Assembly (NCBI GenBank): GCA_013298045.1
Contig: JAAFJI010000008.1
Span: 1 to 34,300 of the forward strand
DNA from: Betaproteobacteria bacterium
Lineage (GTDB): Bacteria; Pseudomonadota; Gammaproteobacteria; Burkholderiales; Casimicrobiaceae
Reading direction: 5' to 3'
DNA length: 34,300 bases
This document shows, one piece after another, positions 24,708-34,016 of this stretch. Numbering within the stretch: the stretch's first letter is position 1; every line of letters starts with the position of its first letter. A model generated the notes under the pieces. It had not been told where the DNA came from. It made no database searches and saw only the letters and a program-made list of their open reading frames with translations. The translations under genes were made by a program, and so were the position numbers.

Positions 24708-25778
24708 TCAGCGCCTTTCAATCCGCCACATCATGATTGCCGCTGCGGTCAGGAATATCGCACCGGGCATGATCGCCCCGATGAAAGCCGGCCAATCGTA
24801 GAGCAACGCCAGATACGAAAAAAGCCGATTGAAGATGATAAATACGAGTCCCAGCAGGATGCCGATGAATATTCGTGCACCGACGCCCCCGCTTCGCTGT
24901 TGAATCTGCGCAAACGGCAGCGCGAGCAGCATCAGCACGCAGGTGGCGAGCGGGTAGAAGAATTTCCCCCACAGCGCGACCTCGAACCGCCGCGAGTCCT
25001 GATTGTTTGCCTGCAAATGCCCGATGTACTCCCAGAGTCCGTCGAGCGAGAGTCGCTCTGGCGCAATTTGAAGCACTGAAAGCATATTGGGCGTCAGCAC
25101 CGTCTTCCAGTCGAGCTTTGGCGATTCGGTAACGCTCACCTTGCCGCCGCTGAACCGGGTTTCAACCGCGCGATCGAGACTCCATTGCTGTCCGGCGACG
25201 AAGCTCGCCCGCTCGGCCGTGACGCTGCGCGAAATGTTTAGGCTGTCGGCGTACTCGAATACACGCACCGAGCGCAGCGAGCCGTCGGGTAGCACGCTTG
25301 CGATGTTGATAAACGTGTTGCCATCCTTAAACCAATAACCCGACTGGAAGGCCCGCGCCACAAACGGTCGCGAACCGGTAAAAGCGCGAACCCGTTGTGC
25401 CAATTGCTCGGCGCGTGGAACGACATACTCGCCAATGGTGAACACGAGGGTCGCGATCACCAGTCCGACGCTGAGCACGATGCCAGCAATTTGCAGCACC
25501 GAGACTCCGGAGGTGCGCATCACTGCATACTCACTATTTCCAGCAAGTTGAGCGAGTGCGAATAGCGTGCCGATGAGTGCCGCGATTGGCAATAGCTCAT
25601 AGGCGTAGCCCGGTATTGTTGCCGCAATCAAAACAAAAAACTGCGCCGCATTGAGTTGCCGGAGCGCCGAGAGCTCCTGCAGAAAGTCGTAGAACAGCAG
25701 CAGCATGAGTAGCGCGATCAGCGTGAGCATCGTCGCTGCGAAAACTTCCTTCGCGACGTATCTTGTCAACGTTTTCAC
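24708..25778 (-). CDS. lptG: LPS export ABC transporter permease LptG
   Basis: A 356-residue inner-membrane permease that, with LptF and the ATPase LptB, lifts lipopolysaccharide from the inner membrane onto the LptC-LptA bridge. Six membrane segments are visible, three near the N-terminus (from FAATMLTLIALLMLLLFYDF) and three near the C-terminus, flanking a periplasmic beta-jellyroll. The conserved NSEYAVMRTSGVSV coupling helix, which contacts LptB, is present. The GTG at 25776-25778 overlaps the lptF stop as GTGA; the frame extends ten codons further but this start couples the two genes. Confidence 0.95.
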   Translation of the reverse strand: MKTLTRYVAKEVFAATMLTLIALLMLLLFYDFLQELSALRQLNAAQFFVLIAATIPGYAYELLPIAALIGTLFALAQLAGNSEYAVMRTSGVSVLQIAGIVLSVGLVIATLVFTIGEYVVPRAEQLAQRVRAFTGSRPFVARAFQSGYWFKDGNTFINIASVLPDGSLRSVRVFEYADSLNISRSVTAERASFVAGQQWSLDRAVETRFSGGKVSVTESPKLDWKTVLTPNMLSVLQIAPERLSLDGLWEYIGHLQANNQDSRRFEVALWGKFFYPLATCVLMLLALPFAQIQQRSGGVGARIFIGILLGLVFIIFNRLFSYLALLYDWPAFIGAIMPGAIFLTAAAIMMWRIERR

Positions 25779-26887
25779 GACGCGCCGCTCCAACTGCGCC
25801 GCTGCCACGGCCAGACAAATACCGCGCCTCGATAACGACGGTAATAGAACGCGGCGACCGCGAGCGCCAGCGCGCTATGGAACATGACTAACGCGGGAAA
25901 AAGCCCGATCGCTTGTTTGCTGATTTGCGCCTGCACAATGTTCATCAGATTGAGTACGATCATGAACAGCAGGATTGCCATGATCAAGTTAACGGAGCGG
26001 CCAAAGCGCGGGTTCACATACGCGAGCGGAATGGCCAGGAGCACGAATGCGACACCCGCCAGAGGAATCGAAAAACGATAAAAAATCCAGCCGTGCGAAC
26101 TGGGCGTTCCCCGTTCAATCAGGGTCGCAGTGTCTAGCGCTCGCTCCTCTAGAGGATCGTCCCGAATTTCATTTGCAGTCATTCGCAGCCCGTATCGCTC
26201 AAAGCTAGCGAACTCATATTCATTGACCCCGGTTTGTGGGTTCAAGCGGCGCAGGCGCTTTCCGTTTTCGAGGATTACATAGCGATCGCCGAGCTGGTCT
26301 GTGTAGAGAAATCCGCTCTCGGCTCGGGTGAGCGACGCGCCGTCCGGATCGTCGGTGAAAACGAAGATATTGCGAATATTGCCCCGCAGCAGATCGGTCG
26401 TTTCGACGAAAAACACTTGCCGTTTTCGGCGCATCTCCTGAAAAATCCCCGGCGCGAGCATGGAGAGGTCGTCGCGTGCGTCGAGGATGCGTCGATACTC
26501 GGCTTGCCGCTTCTCCGCCCACGGCGACAGTAACAACGACAGTAGTGCCGCGACGGCGAGTAGCGGAAGCGCGAAGGTAAGTACGGGGCGAATCCACGCC
26601 GCGAGGCTTTGTCCCGCGCTCATCCAGATCGCAGTCTCGCTGTCGCGCCAGCCGCGCGAGAGTGTCAGTAGCGTGGCAAACGAAACCGCGATGACGATCA
26701 ACGGCGGTAGCTGCGAGAGCAGGCGAAACCCGACCAACGGCAGCAGCCCTTCGGTCGGCAGCGACCCGGAAGAAGCTGCACCAATCAAACGGATCAGGAA
26801 CTGAGTGACGAGAATTGCTACCAGCACCACAAATAGATACGTGGCGTTAATGGTCAGTTCGCGCAACATCGCTCGGCGAAAAATCAT
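25775..26887 (-). CDS. lptF: LPS export ABC transporter permease LptF
   Basis: A 370-residue partner of LptG with the same plan: membrane segments near residues 14-36, 50-77 and 97-121, a periplasmic jellyroll, then three C-terminal segments from about 270 (IPLAGVAFVLLAIPLAYV). The coupling helix SETAIWMSAGQS is present. The start MIFRRAMLRELTINA is typical. It is divergent from pepA, the same arrangement as in E. coli, with only about 70 bases between the two starts. Confidence 0.95.
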   Translation of the reverse strand: MIFRRAMLRELTINATYLFVVLVAILVTQFLIRLIGAASSGSLPTEGLLPLVGFRLLSQLPPLIVIAVSFATLLTLSRGWRDSETAIWMSAGQSLAAWIRPVLTFALPLLAVAALLSLLLSPWAEKRQAEYRRILDARDDLSMLAPGIFQEMRRKRQVFFVETTDLLRGNIRNIFVFTDDPDGASLTRAESGFLYTDQLGDRYVILENGKRLRRLNPQTGVNEYEFASFERYGLRMTANEIRDDPLEERALDTATLIERGTPSSHGWIFYRFSIPLAGVAFVLLAIPLAYVNPRFGRSVNLIMAILLFMIVLNLMNIVQAQISKQAIGLFPALVMFHSALALAVAAFYYRRYRGAVFVWPWQRRSWSGAS

Positions 26888-26961
26888 GATTGAGCGAGGC
26901 GCAGTGTGGCCGGAGAGCGGTACATAATTACAGAGTTTACCTATTCACGAAAGATCAAACC

Positions 26962-28443
26962 ATGATCGACTTTTCATTGCGCACCGAGCATCCGGCCAAC
27001 ACCAAAGCCGACGCGGTTGCCGTGCCGGTTCATGAGGGACAAAAACTCTCCTGGCCGGCCCAGGAGATTGACAAAGCCAGCAAAGGCGCGCTCGCCGCCG
27101 CGCTCAAAGCTGCTTCATTTTCGGGGCGTCCAGGCGCGGTGCTGCCGCTGTTCAACCTTCCTGGCGTCGCGGCTTCGCGCGTAATCGTCTACGGCGTGGG
27201 AGAGGCAAATGCGCTTTCGGCGAAGGACGCGCGAACATGCGGGCGAGTCGTTGCGCTATCTGCCAACGAGCAGTCGATCGCCGACGTCGCAGTGTTTCCG
27301 CTCGGTGAAGAAGCGGTCGCCTCGATGTCGCAGATGGTGCTCGGTGTATCGGACGCGTGTTACCGATTCGACGAGACCAAAGGTCGTGCGGCCAAAGCCA
27401 AGACCGAGACGCCGACCCTCAAGCGTGTGCGCTTCGGTCTTCCCGAGTCCGCACACAAGGCGGCACCTTCGGCGTTGAAAGCCGCAGTCGCGTCGGCGCA
27501 TGGCATCGAATTCGCGAAATATCTCGGCAATCTTCCGGCCAATCACTGCACCCCTGCGCGGCTCGGCGACGAGGCCAAGAAGCTGACCAAGTCGCACGGC
27601 TTGAAGGTCACGGTCATGGATCGAAAGCAAATCGAGAAGCTCGGCATGGGCTCGTTTCTCTCAGTCACCAACGGCTCCGACGAGCCGCCGCGCTTCATCG
27701 TAATGGAGTACATGGGTGGCAAGAAGGGACAGGCACCCACGGTCTTCGTCGGTAAGGGGGTCACCTTCGACACCGGCGGCATCTCGCTTAAACCGGCAGA
27801 GAACATGGATCACATGAAGTGGGACATGATGGGCGCGGCAACCGTGTTTGGTGTGATGAAAGCCGTCGCCGAGATCAAGCCAAAACAGAACATTGTGGGT
27901 CTCGTCGTTGCCTGCGAAAACATGCCGTCGGGAAAAGCGACGAAGCCTGGGGATGTCTTCACCAGCATGAGCGGGCAGACCATTGAAGTGCTCAATACCG
28001 ACGCCGAAGGGCGCTTAATTCTCTGCGACGCACTGACCTACGCCGAGCGATACAAACCGCGCGCGGTGATTGATATTGCAACGCTCACCGGTGCCTGCGT
28101 CGTCGCGCTCGGTAGTGTGAATGCTGGACTTTTCGCGACAAACGATCAGCTCGCAGACGCAATCCTGGCGTCGGGGAAAAAAACCAACGATCGTTTCTGG
28201 CGAATGCCGCTGGAGGAGGATTATCAGGAGGCGCTTAACAGCAACTTCGCCGATATGGCCAACGTTGCGGGGCGCGAGGGTGGCGCGATCACAGCTGCTT
28301 GCTTCCTGTGGCGCTTTGCAAAGAAATACGACTGGGCACATTTGGACATTGCCGGCGTCGCCTACAAGGGTGCGGGCAAAGAAAAAGGAGCGACCGGTCG
28401 CCCGGTCGCGGCATTGGTTGACTACGTAGTGGGCATCGAGTAA
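26962..28443 (+). CDS. pepA: Leucyl (cytosol) aminopeptidase, M17 family
   Basis: A 493-residue two-zinc aminopeptidase that removes N-terminal residues from peptides; in E. coli it also binds DNA as a repressor and recombination accessory. The M17 signature NTDAEGRL is at 345-352. VGKGVTFDTGGISLKP and KWDMMGAA hold other metal and substrate residues. The ATG at 26962 (MIDFSLRTEH) was preferred over the open frame from 26890. A CATAAT at 26924-26929 may be the -10 box. Confidence 0.95.
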   Translation: MIDFSLRTEHPANTKADAVAVPVHEGQKLSWPAQEIDKASKGALAAALKAASFSGRPGAVLPLFNLPGVAASRVIVYGVGEANALSAKDARTCGRVVALSANEQSIADVAVFPLGEEAVASMSQMVLGVSDACYRFDETKGRAAKAKTETPTLKRVRFGLPESAHKAAPSALKAAVASAHGIEFAKYLGNLPANHCTPARLGDEAKKLTKSHGLKVTVMDRKQIEKLGMGSFLSVTNGSDEPPRFIVMEYMGGKKGQAPTVFVGKGVTFDTGGISLKPAENMDHMKWDMMGAATVFGVMKAVAEIKPKQNIVGLVVACENMPSGKATKPGDVFTSMSGQTIEVLNTDAEGRLILCDALTYAERYKPRAVIDIATLTGACVVALGSVNAGLFATNDQLADAILASGKKTNDRFWRMPLEEDYQEALNSNFADMANVAGREGGAITAACFLWRFAKKYDWAHLDIAGVAYKGAGKEKGATGRPVAALVDYVVGIE

Positions 28444-28450
28444 TCGTGCG

Positions 28451-28481
28451 GTAGGGTGCGAGACACATTGTGGCTCGCACC
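28451..28481. repeat. GTAGGGTGCG palindrome after pepA
   Basis: GTAGGGTGCGAG pairs through its last eight bases with CTCGCACC (stem 28455-28462 and 28474-28481, loop 11). It begins seven bases after the pepA stop and belongs to the same family as the palindromes at dnaX and rsmA. It has no T-run, so it is not an obvious terminator. Confidence 0.6.
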
Positions 28482-28528
28482 GGACGCATTGCCTAAAGTG
28501 CGAAGCGAGTTCGTTCGCGAATCGAGAA

Positions 28529-28969
28529 ATGACAACGATTGAGTTCTACACCGGGGTAGCAAACCCGCTGCATGCCGCGCACAAGCTCGCGCTTAAAGTG
28601 CACGCGGCCAAGCGCCGACTGCGAATCGCGACACCGGATGCGGTCGCGACCGATCAGCTTGATCGCCTGCTTTGGGAGTCGCCCGACGACGGCTTTGTTC
28701 CGCATGTCCGACTCGACTCGACGCTGCGCGACGCTACACCGATCATCGTCGATCACGCGGACGGACATGACGGCGCGGCGGATGTGCTCATCAGTTTGCG
28801 CGGGACCCCGCCGAGCTTTTTCGCGCGCTTTGAGCGCCTCATTGAAATTGTCGGTATAGACGACGAAATTGCCAAAAGCGGTCGCGCTCGCTGGCAGTTC
28901 TACAAAGAGCGCGGTTACGAGATGACGCACACCGATCTGTCGCGCGCAAAAGCGCGCGCTGGTGGCTGA
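28529..28969 (+). CDS. holC: DNA polymerase III subunit chi
   Basis: A 146-residue accessory subunit that links the clamp loader to single-strand binding protein on the lagging strand. The N-terminal TTIEFYTGVANPL, the LDRLLWESPDDGFVPHV stretch, and YKERGYEMTHTDL near the C-terminus match the family. Length is usual (E. coli 147). Position between pepA and valS is the classic one. No good ribosome binding site is seen. Confidence 0.92.
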   Translation: MTTIEFYTGVANPLHAAHKLALKVHAAKRRLRIATPDAVATDQLDRLLWESPDDGFVPHVRLDSTLRDATPIIVDHADGHDGAADVLISLRGTPPSFFARFERLIEIVGIDDEIAKSGRARWQFYKERGYEMTHTDLSRAKARAGG

Positions 28970-28981
28970 ACCGCTCGCGCG

Positions 28982-28987
28982 CATAAT
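28982..28987 (+). promoter_or_regulatory. CATAAT box just before the 28996 gene
   Basis: CATAAT ends eight bases before the ATG at 28996, with no ribosome binding site, again consistent with a leaderless start. Confidence 0.35.
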
Positions 28988-28995
28988 CTCGGCAC

Positions 28996-29637
28996 ATGAG
29001 TAACTCCTCCGCCAAAGATCTGCTCGAGCAAGCCGACCAATTGATCCGTCGAGCGCGGGTGCCCGACGATCTCCCGGTGCTCACGGAGCTTGTCGCGGAT
29101 CCTCCGCCCGCGCGCGCATCGCGCCGCTCGGCACCGACGACCAATGCGGCGGATCGTTACGGAGGCACGTTCGCCGACGAGTCGAATGGTGCCGACGAAC
29201 GCGCAAACGTTTTCGGCGGCGAACCCGGACGGCGGGAGCCGTCGCTTGGCGCATTCGCCACCCAGGCAACTTCGGTCGGTTCGGTGCAACGCGCTGCCGT
29301 TGCCTCGGCGTTTGCCGATGCGCGACGCGAGTCTGCTGACGGCGCGTTCAGCCGTGAACAGTTCGACCAGGCGGTGATTGCGAAGCTCGAACAGATCCAG
29401 CACTCGGTCTATAGCCAGGTCATGCAGCAGCTCGAACTGCACGCGACCGGCGAGATGAAGCGCAAGCTACGCGAGGCGCTCGAACCGGCGCTGATGCAAG
29501 TCTCGCGTGACATCGCCGCGCAGGTGGCGGAGGAGACCTCCCTTCAAGTTCAGCATATTGTTTCCAACGCTGTCGAGAACGAAGTGGCGCGACTGCGCGA
29601 GCAGATTCTGAACAAGCGCAAAGAGACACGAAACTAG
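28996..29637 (+). CDS. Hypothetical protein between holC and valS
   Basis: A 213-residue soluble protein. An early DDLPVLTELV segment is followed by a low-complexity, Ala/Arg/Ser-rich middle (about 40-110), then a long charged helical C-terminal half, EQFDQAVIAKLEQIQHSV onward, ending NKRKETRN. The PVLTE motif and layout recall a family of uncharacterised betaproteobacterial proteins (DUF2486-like), an assignment made from memory and not certain. The position between holC and valS may point to a coat or assembly helper of the translation or replication genes, but nothing in the sequence says so. Confidence 0.7.
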   Translation: MSNSSAKDLLEQADQLIRRARVPDDLPVLTELVADPPPARASRRSAPTTNAADRYGGTFADESNGADERANVFGGEPGRREPSLGAFATQATSVGSVQRAAVASAFADARRESADGAFSREQFDQAVIAKLEQIQHSVYSQVMQQLELHATGEMKRKLREALEPALMQVSRDIAAQVAEETSLQVQHIVSNAVENEVARLREQILNKRKETRN

Positions 29638-29650
29638 CTACGGCACTCGC

Positions 29651-29746
29651 GTCTTAAGCCCAGTAAAATATGGAATTTAGTCGAAATTAATTTTGTTTCG
29701 ATAGTATACGATTTAGTAATGTAATCGTTATTTATAGAGGCGATGC
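29651..29746 (+). repeat. AT-rich element, copy A (before valS)
   Basis: A markedly AT-rich island of about 96 bases in GC-rich surroundings. It begins GTCTTAAGCC and ends near TTATTTATAGAGGCGATGC. A diverged copy of the same length and orientation lies after valS at 32871-32966. Confidence 0.5.
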
Positions 29747-29771
29747 GCTATTAATTTGTAAATTCCACGGC

Positions 29772-29777
29772 TAGAAT
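29772..29777 (+). promoter_or_regulatory. Candidate -10 box for valS
   Basis: TAGAAT lies 42 bases before the chosen valS ATG. It argues against the GTG at 29778, which sits right against the box and would be upstream of the transcript start. Confidence 0.45.
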
Positions 29778-29819
29778 GTGGCATCGCAAAATTTCGCTGC
29801 TTTTTCGAGCCACTTTCCT

Positions 29820-32696
29820 ATGTCCGCCCCTGAGTCCGCGCTAGAAAAACTCTCCAAATCCTTCGAACCGAAAGCCATCGAATCGAAGTGGTACCCAGTC
29901 TGGGAACAAGGCGGCTATTTCAAACCAAATGGCGACGCCTCGAAACCCGCATACACGATTCAGCTGCCGCCGCCGAATGTGACGGGCACCCTGCACATGG
30001 GCCATGCGTTTCAGCAAACGCTCATGGACACGATGATTCGCTATCACCGCATGAAGGGCGACAACACGAATTGGGTCGTGGGCACCGATCATGCAGGCAT
30101 CGCCACCCAAATCGTTGTTGAGCGGCAATTGCAAGCCGAAGGCAAGTCGCGGCACGATCTTGGTCGCGAGGAATTCACGAAACGCGTGTGGACGTGGAAA
30201 GAAAAATCAGGCTCCACCATCACGCAGCAAATGCGGCGCTTAGGCGCATCGGCGAACTGGGGCTTCGCGGACGCGAGTGGCGCGAATCAAGGCTATTTCA
30301 CGATGGATGACCACATGTCGAAAGGCGTGGTCGAAACCTTTGTGAAGCTCTTTGAGCAAGGTTTGATCTATCGCGGCAAGCGTCTCGTGCATTGGGATCC
30401 GGTGTTGCAATCGGCGGTCTCCGATCTCGAAATCGAATCGGTCGAGCGCGATGGCTTCATGTGGCACATCCTCTATCCGTTTAGCGATGGACCGCAGAAG
30501 GATCATGAAGGCAACATGATTCCCGGCATGTACATCGCCACGACGCGACCCGAGACGATGCTCGCCGACGGCGCGCTCGCCGTGCATCCCGAAGACGAGC
30601 GCTACAAGCATTTGCTGGGCAAGATGGTGGATCTGCCGCTCTGCGATCGCAAGATTCCGATCATCGCGGATGATTTCGTGGATCGCGAATTCGGCTCGGG
30701 CTGCGTGAAGATCACCGGCGCGCACGACTTCAACGACTACGCCTGCGCGATGCGGCACAACATTCCGCTGATCACGATCTTCACGCTCGATGCGAAGATC
30801 AACGATGAAGGGCCCAAAGCGTATCGCGGCATGGATCGTTTCGATGCACGCAAAGCAGTGCTGCACGATCTTGAGGAGCAAAAGTTTTTGCTGAAAGCCG
30901 TGAAGCACAAGAGCATGGTGCCGGTGTGCGAACGCACTGGGCAGATCACCGAGCCGATGTTGACCGATCAATGGTTCGTTGCGATGAGCAAACCCACCGC
31001 GAAACACGAGAAAGGTCTCGCCGGTCGCGCGCTCGATGCGGTGGCGAACGGCGATGTGAAATTCTTCCCCGAGCATTGGACGGCGACTTACAACCATTGG
31101 CTTAACAACATTCAAGATTGGTGTATCTCGCGCCAACTGTGGTGGGGGCATCAGATCCCGGCGTGGTACGACGAAGACGGCAAGGTCTACGTCGCGCGCA
31201 GCGACGAAGACGCAAAAAAGCAAGCGGGCGGCAAAACGCTCAAGCGTGATGCTGACGTGTTGGATACGTGGTTTTCTTCCGCGCTCGTGTGTCACACGAC
31301 GCTTGGCTGGCCCGAAGGCGTGAGATTTGAGAAGGATCGCGTTTACTTGCCAAGCAACGTGCTCGTGACGGGCAACGACATCATCTTCTTCTGGGTCGCG
31401 CGCATGATCGTGATGACTTTGCATTTCGCCGATCAAGTGCCATTCCGCGATGTGTACATCAATGCGATGGTGCGCGATGCCGAAGGCAACAAGATGAGCA
31501 AATCGAAGGGCAATGTGATCGACCCGATCGATTTGCTCGACGGCATCGAGCTCGAACCGCTCGTCACAAAATCGACGAAAGATTTGATGCTTGCTTCGCA
31601 CAAGGAGAAAGCCGAGAAATACATTCGCAAGAATTTCGCGAACGGTATTCCAGCGTATGGCGCTGACGCGGTGCGCTTCACGTTTGCGTCACTTTCGAAT
31701 CTCTCGATGACGCTCAATTTCGATCTCTCGCGCTGCGAGGGCTATCGCAATTTCTGCAACAAGCTTTGGAACGCCACGCGCTTCGTGTTGATGAACACCG
31801 AAGGCAAGCAAGCAACGCCGTATGCGAAAGCGCCACTCGAACAACTCACGTTCGTCGATCGCTGGCTGCTCGGTCGCCTGCAGCAAGCAAAGAAAGACAT
31901 CTCGGAAGGCATCGAGTCTTATCGCTTCGATTTCGCTTCGAAAGCACTCTATGAATTTGTGTGGGACGAGTACTGCGACTGGTATCTCGAATGTGCGAAA
32001 GTGCAACTCGCAGATGCGGAGAAAAGTGGAAACGCAGCCTCGCTCGCAGCCACGCGAGGCGTACTCGTGCGCGAGCTCGAAAACACGCTGCGACTCGCGC
32101 ATCCAATCATGCCGTTTGTGACGGAAGAGCTCTGGCAGGCCGTCGCGCCACTCGTGGGCAAAGCCGGACCGAATACGTCAATCTGTAATCAGAAATACCC
32201 AACGGTTGTTCCCGAAGTGATCGATGAAGCGATTGCAGCGAGGATGGTCTTGCTTAAACAAATCGTTACGGCCGTTCGCACCTTGCGCTCCGAGATGAAG
32301 ATTTCACCTGCGGAACGGGTGCCGCTCGTCGCGCAATTCGCGAACGCAACCGATGCGAAAGCGCTCGCCGAGTTCAAGCCGTACATCGAAGCACTCGCAA
32401 AGCTCTCTGAAATGCAAATCGTCGAGACCTTGCCACAGAGCAATGCGCCCGTGCAAGTCGTTGGCAATTTCCGCTTGATGCTCGAAGTCAAAGTCGATCC
32501 GGTTGCCGAACGGGCGCGGCTTGACAAAGAAATCGCGCGACTCGCGAACGAAATCGAGAAATCCAGCGCGAAACTCGGTAATCCGGCGTTTGCCGACAAA
32601 GCGCCGCCACATGTGCTTGCGCAAGAACGCGATCGCCTCGCGCTTCACAGCGCCTCGCTTGAGAAAAACAAGGCGATTCGCGCGGCGCTCGGATAG
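29820..32696 (+). CDS. valS: Valyl-tRNA synthetase
   Basis: A 958-residue class I synthetase (E. coli 951) that charges tRNA-Val. The HIGH motif is HMGH at 59-62 within [13 protein letters not shown]. The editing domain follows, with [10 protein letters not shown]. The KMSKS loop is at 558-562 ([10 protein letters not shown]). The anticodon-binding domain and a C-terminal coiled coil ([20 protein letters not shown]) complete it. The ATG at 29820 was chosen over the GTG at 29778 on promoter position and on the normal length of the lead before KWYPVWEQ. It ends the pepA-holC-valS region. Confidence 0.97.
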   Translation: MSAPESALEKLSKSFEPKAIESKWYPVWEQGGYFKPNGDASKPAYTIQLPPPNVTGTLHMGHAFQQTLMDTMIRYHRMKGDNTNWVVGTDHAGIATQIVVERQLQAEGKSRHDLGREEFTKRVWTWKEKSGSTITQQMRRLGASANWGFADASGANQGYFTMDDHMSKGVVETFVKLFEQGLIYRGKRLVHWDPVLQSAVSDLEIESVERDGFMWHILYPFSDGPQKDHEGNMIPGMYIATTRPETMLADGALAVHPEDERYKHLLGKMVDLPLCDRKIPIIADDFVDREFGSGCVKITGAHDFNDYACAMRHNIPLITIFTLDAKINDEGPKAYRGMDRFDARKAVLHDLEEQKFLLKAVKHKSMVPVCERTGQITEPMLTDQWFVAMSKPTAKHEKGLAGRALDAVANGDVKFFPEHWTATYNHWLNNIQDWCISRQLWWGHQIPAWYDEDGKVYVARSDEDAKKQAGGKTLKRDADVLDTWFSSALVCHTTLGWPEGVRFEKDRVYLPSNVLVTGNDIIFFWVARMIVMTLHFADQVPFRDVYINAMVRDAEGNKMSKSKGNVIDPIDLLDGIELEPLVTKSTKDLMLASHKEKAEKYIRKNFANGIPAYGADAVRFTFASLSNLSMTLNFDLSRCEGYRNFCNKLWNATRFVLMNTEGKQATPYAKAPLEQLTFVDRWLLGRLQQAKKDISEGIESYRFDFASKALYEFVWDEYCDWYLECAKVQLADAEKSGNAASLAATRGVLVRELENTLRLAHPIMPFVTEELWQAVAPLVGKAGPNTSICNQKYPTVVPEVIDEAIAARMVLLKQIVTAVRTLRSEMKISPAERVPLVAQFANATDAKALAEFKPYIEALAKLSEMQIVETLPQSNAPVQVVGNFRLMLEVKVDPVAERARLDKEIARLANEIEKSSAKLGNPAFADKAPPHVLAQERDRLALHSASLEKNKAIRAALG

Positions 32697-33159
32697 CGGA
32701 GGGCGATGGCGCAATGCCGCGTTTGGCAGTACCGTGTCGCGACGCTCTCAATCGGTTCCGAGTGGAATTGTTGTTTTTGCACGGTTTTGTTGCCATCACG
32801 ACGTCATGCGCGTGGACGGCGAGCGTTTCGTACTGGGTTTGCAGCGTGAATCGCTCAGTACGGCTTTTTAGTCTTAAGCCTGTAAAAAAATGGTGTTTAT
32901 CGAAAAAATATAATTTCCGTAAAAAATATATTACTTCGTAGCTATTCGATTTATTGAGGCATTGCCTGCTCTTGTTGTTGCCCTGCGTCTGGTCAACGTT
33001 GCCGGAGCAATAAACGCGACGGTTCCGAACGACGGATTGACGCACGATAGGGTTGTGCGTGAGGTGTGCAAAGACGAGTCCGTCGCGCGCGTCGCTACCG
33101 AGCAGAAGGTCGAGCTCATCGGCGTGCGAGCGTAAAACCGTACTAAACGAATCGAAAAC
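32697..33159. other. Gene-poor stretch after valS
   Basis: No intact gene is seen. A possible valS terminator was not found. It holds AT-rich element copy B (32871-32966). From 32941 one forward frame is open until a TAA at 33133-33135 and is in register with the pseudogene that follows, so its 5' remnant may begin here. Confidence 0.5.
32871..32966 (+). repeat. AT-rich element, copy B (after valS)
   Basis: It begins GTCTTAAGCC exactly as copy A, continues with GTAAAA, ATGG and TCGAAA at matching offsets, and ends TTATTGAGGCATTGCC. The length agrees with copy A within one base. The two are direct repeats about 3.2 kb apart. Confidence 0.5.
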
Positions 33160-33894
33160 GTGACCTTCGTAAGTGTTCCCAATGGCGCGGCGATCGATCA
33201 TCGCGACTGTTCGCGAGAAGCAGGGAACCTCACTGCAATCAACGTGCGGCTCGTCAACGCAAAAACAGATCGTTGCGACAGCGACCATTCGCGAAACTTT
33301 GACTTAGCGATTTCCGACACCACGAGCAGCAAGCTTGGCAACGGCGTGCCGGCCACTTTCACGCCGGCGTCTAGCGCTTCCTGGGCGATGGACACGATGA
33401 GCTACCCGATTAATACCGCGCTTGGCGTGCGTGTGTGCAACGGTCTCTTGGGCTAATCGAACTTGCATTTTGGCGTCGCAAATTCAAACCTGTTGCGAGA
33501 CGACGGGGTGGCGCTAAATCAAGCCGATGTCAACAGCCATCCGTTCTACCGGACAACGATTGAAGATCGCCGCTACAACCTTACGGGCAACGTCGCCTCG
33601 CAGCCAACGATAGCGCTTAGGATGACGGGCAAGTACGAGGACGACAATGTTGACCAGAGCACGGTACTCCGTATGCCTGCGATATCGAATTTCTCGATAG
33701 TCGGGCTCAACGTAAACTGGTTTAGTCCTTGGATCGATTCGCGTGCCGGGATGAGCACAGTGCCGCAGTTAGCTTCGATTGCTGCCGTAGAAGCGAGCAC
33801 AACGACGGTCTATTTCCTCGATGTAGCTACTCGTACCATTCATCTCAAACTGCGCACAGACGGTATTAACCGCGTCTATATTGATCGGCGATAG
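33160..33894 (+). pseudogene. Decayed C-terminal part of a secreted beta-rich protein
   Basis: A single forward frame reads through as coherent protein with an in-frame TAA at 33454-33456 and another upstream at 33133-33135. The text on both sides of the stops joins naturally: VTFVSVPNGAAIDHRDCS, then after the stop LHFGVANSNLLRDDGVALN and NSHPFYRTTIEDRRYNLTG, ending TIHLKLRTDGINRVYID before a TAG. There is no start codon context or ribosome binding site. The style (short strands, many Asn, Thr and Gly, VTF..V repeats) suggests a parallel beta-helix exoprotein, possibly of the G8-domain or CEMIP-like type; that family guess is weak. Stop-codon readthrough or sequencing error could also explain the pattern. 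Confidence 0.55.
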
Positions 33895-34016
33895 CAGCGA
33901 CACCCCGATACTCAAACGGAGCCACAACATTGCTCGCCCGTCGTGGCGCGACGCGAGTGCGTCCATAGGTCGGGATCGTGTAGTGAGTAGAGCGCGAAAG
34001 CGCGGTAAGCGCACGC

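Noticed and set aside
30240-31601. A 453-codon open frame on the minus strand inside valS
   Set aside because: It is fully antisense to the strongly conserved catalytic core of valS, has no ribosome binding site and its translation (rich in His, Arg and Val) resembles no protein. Long antisense frames are common in GC-rich genes.
32488-33288. A 266-codon minus-strand frame from after valS into its 3' end
   Set aside because: It overlaps the conserved C-terminal coiled coil of valS, crosses the AT-rich repeat and the pseudogene, and resembles no known protein.
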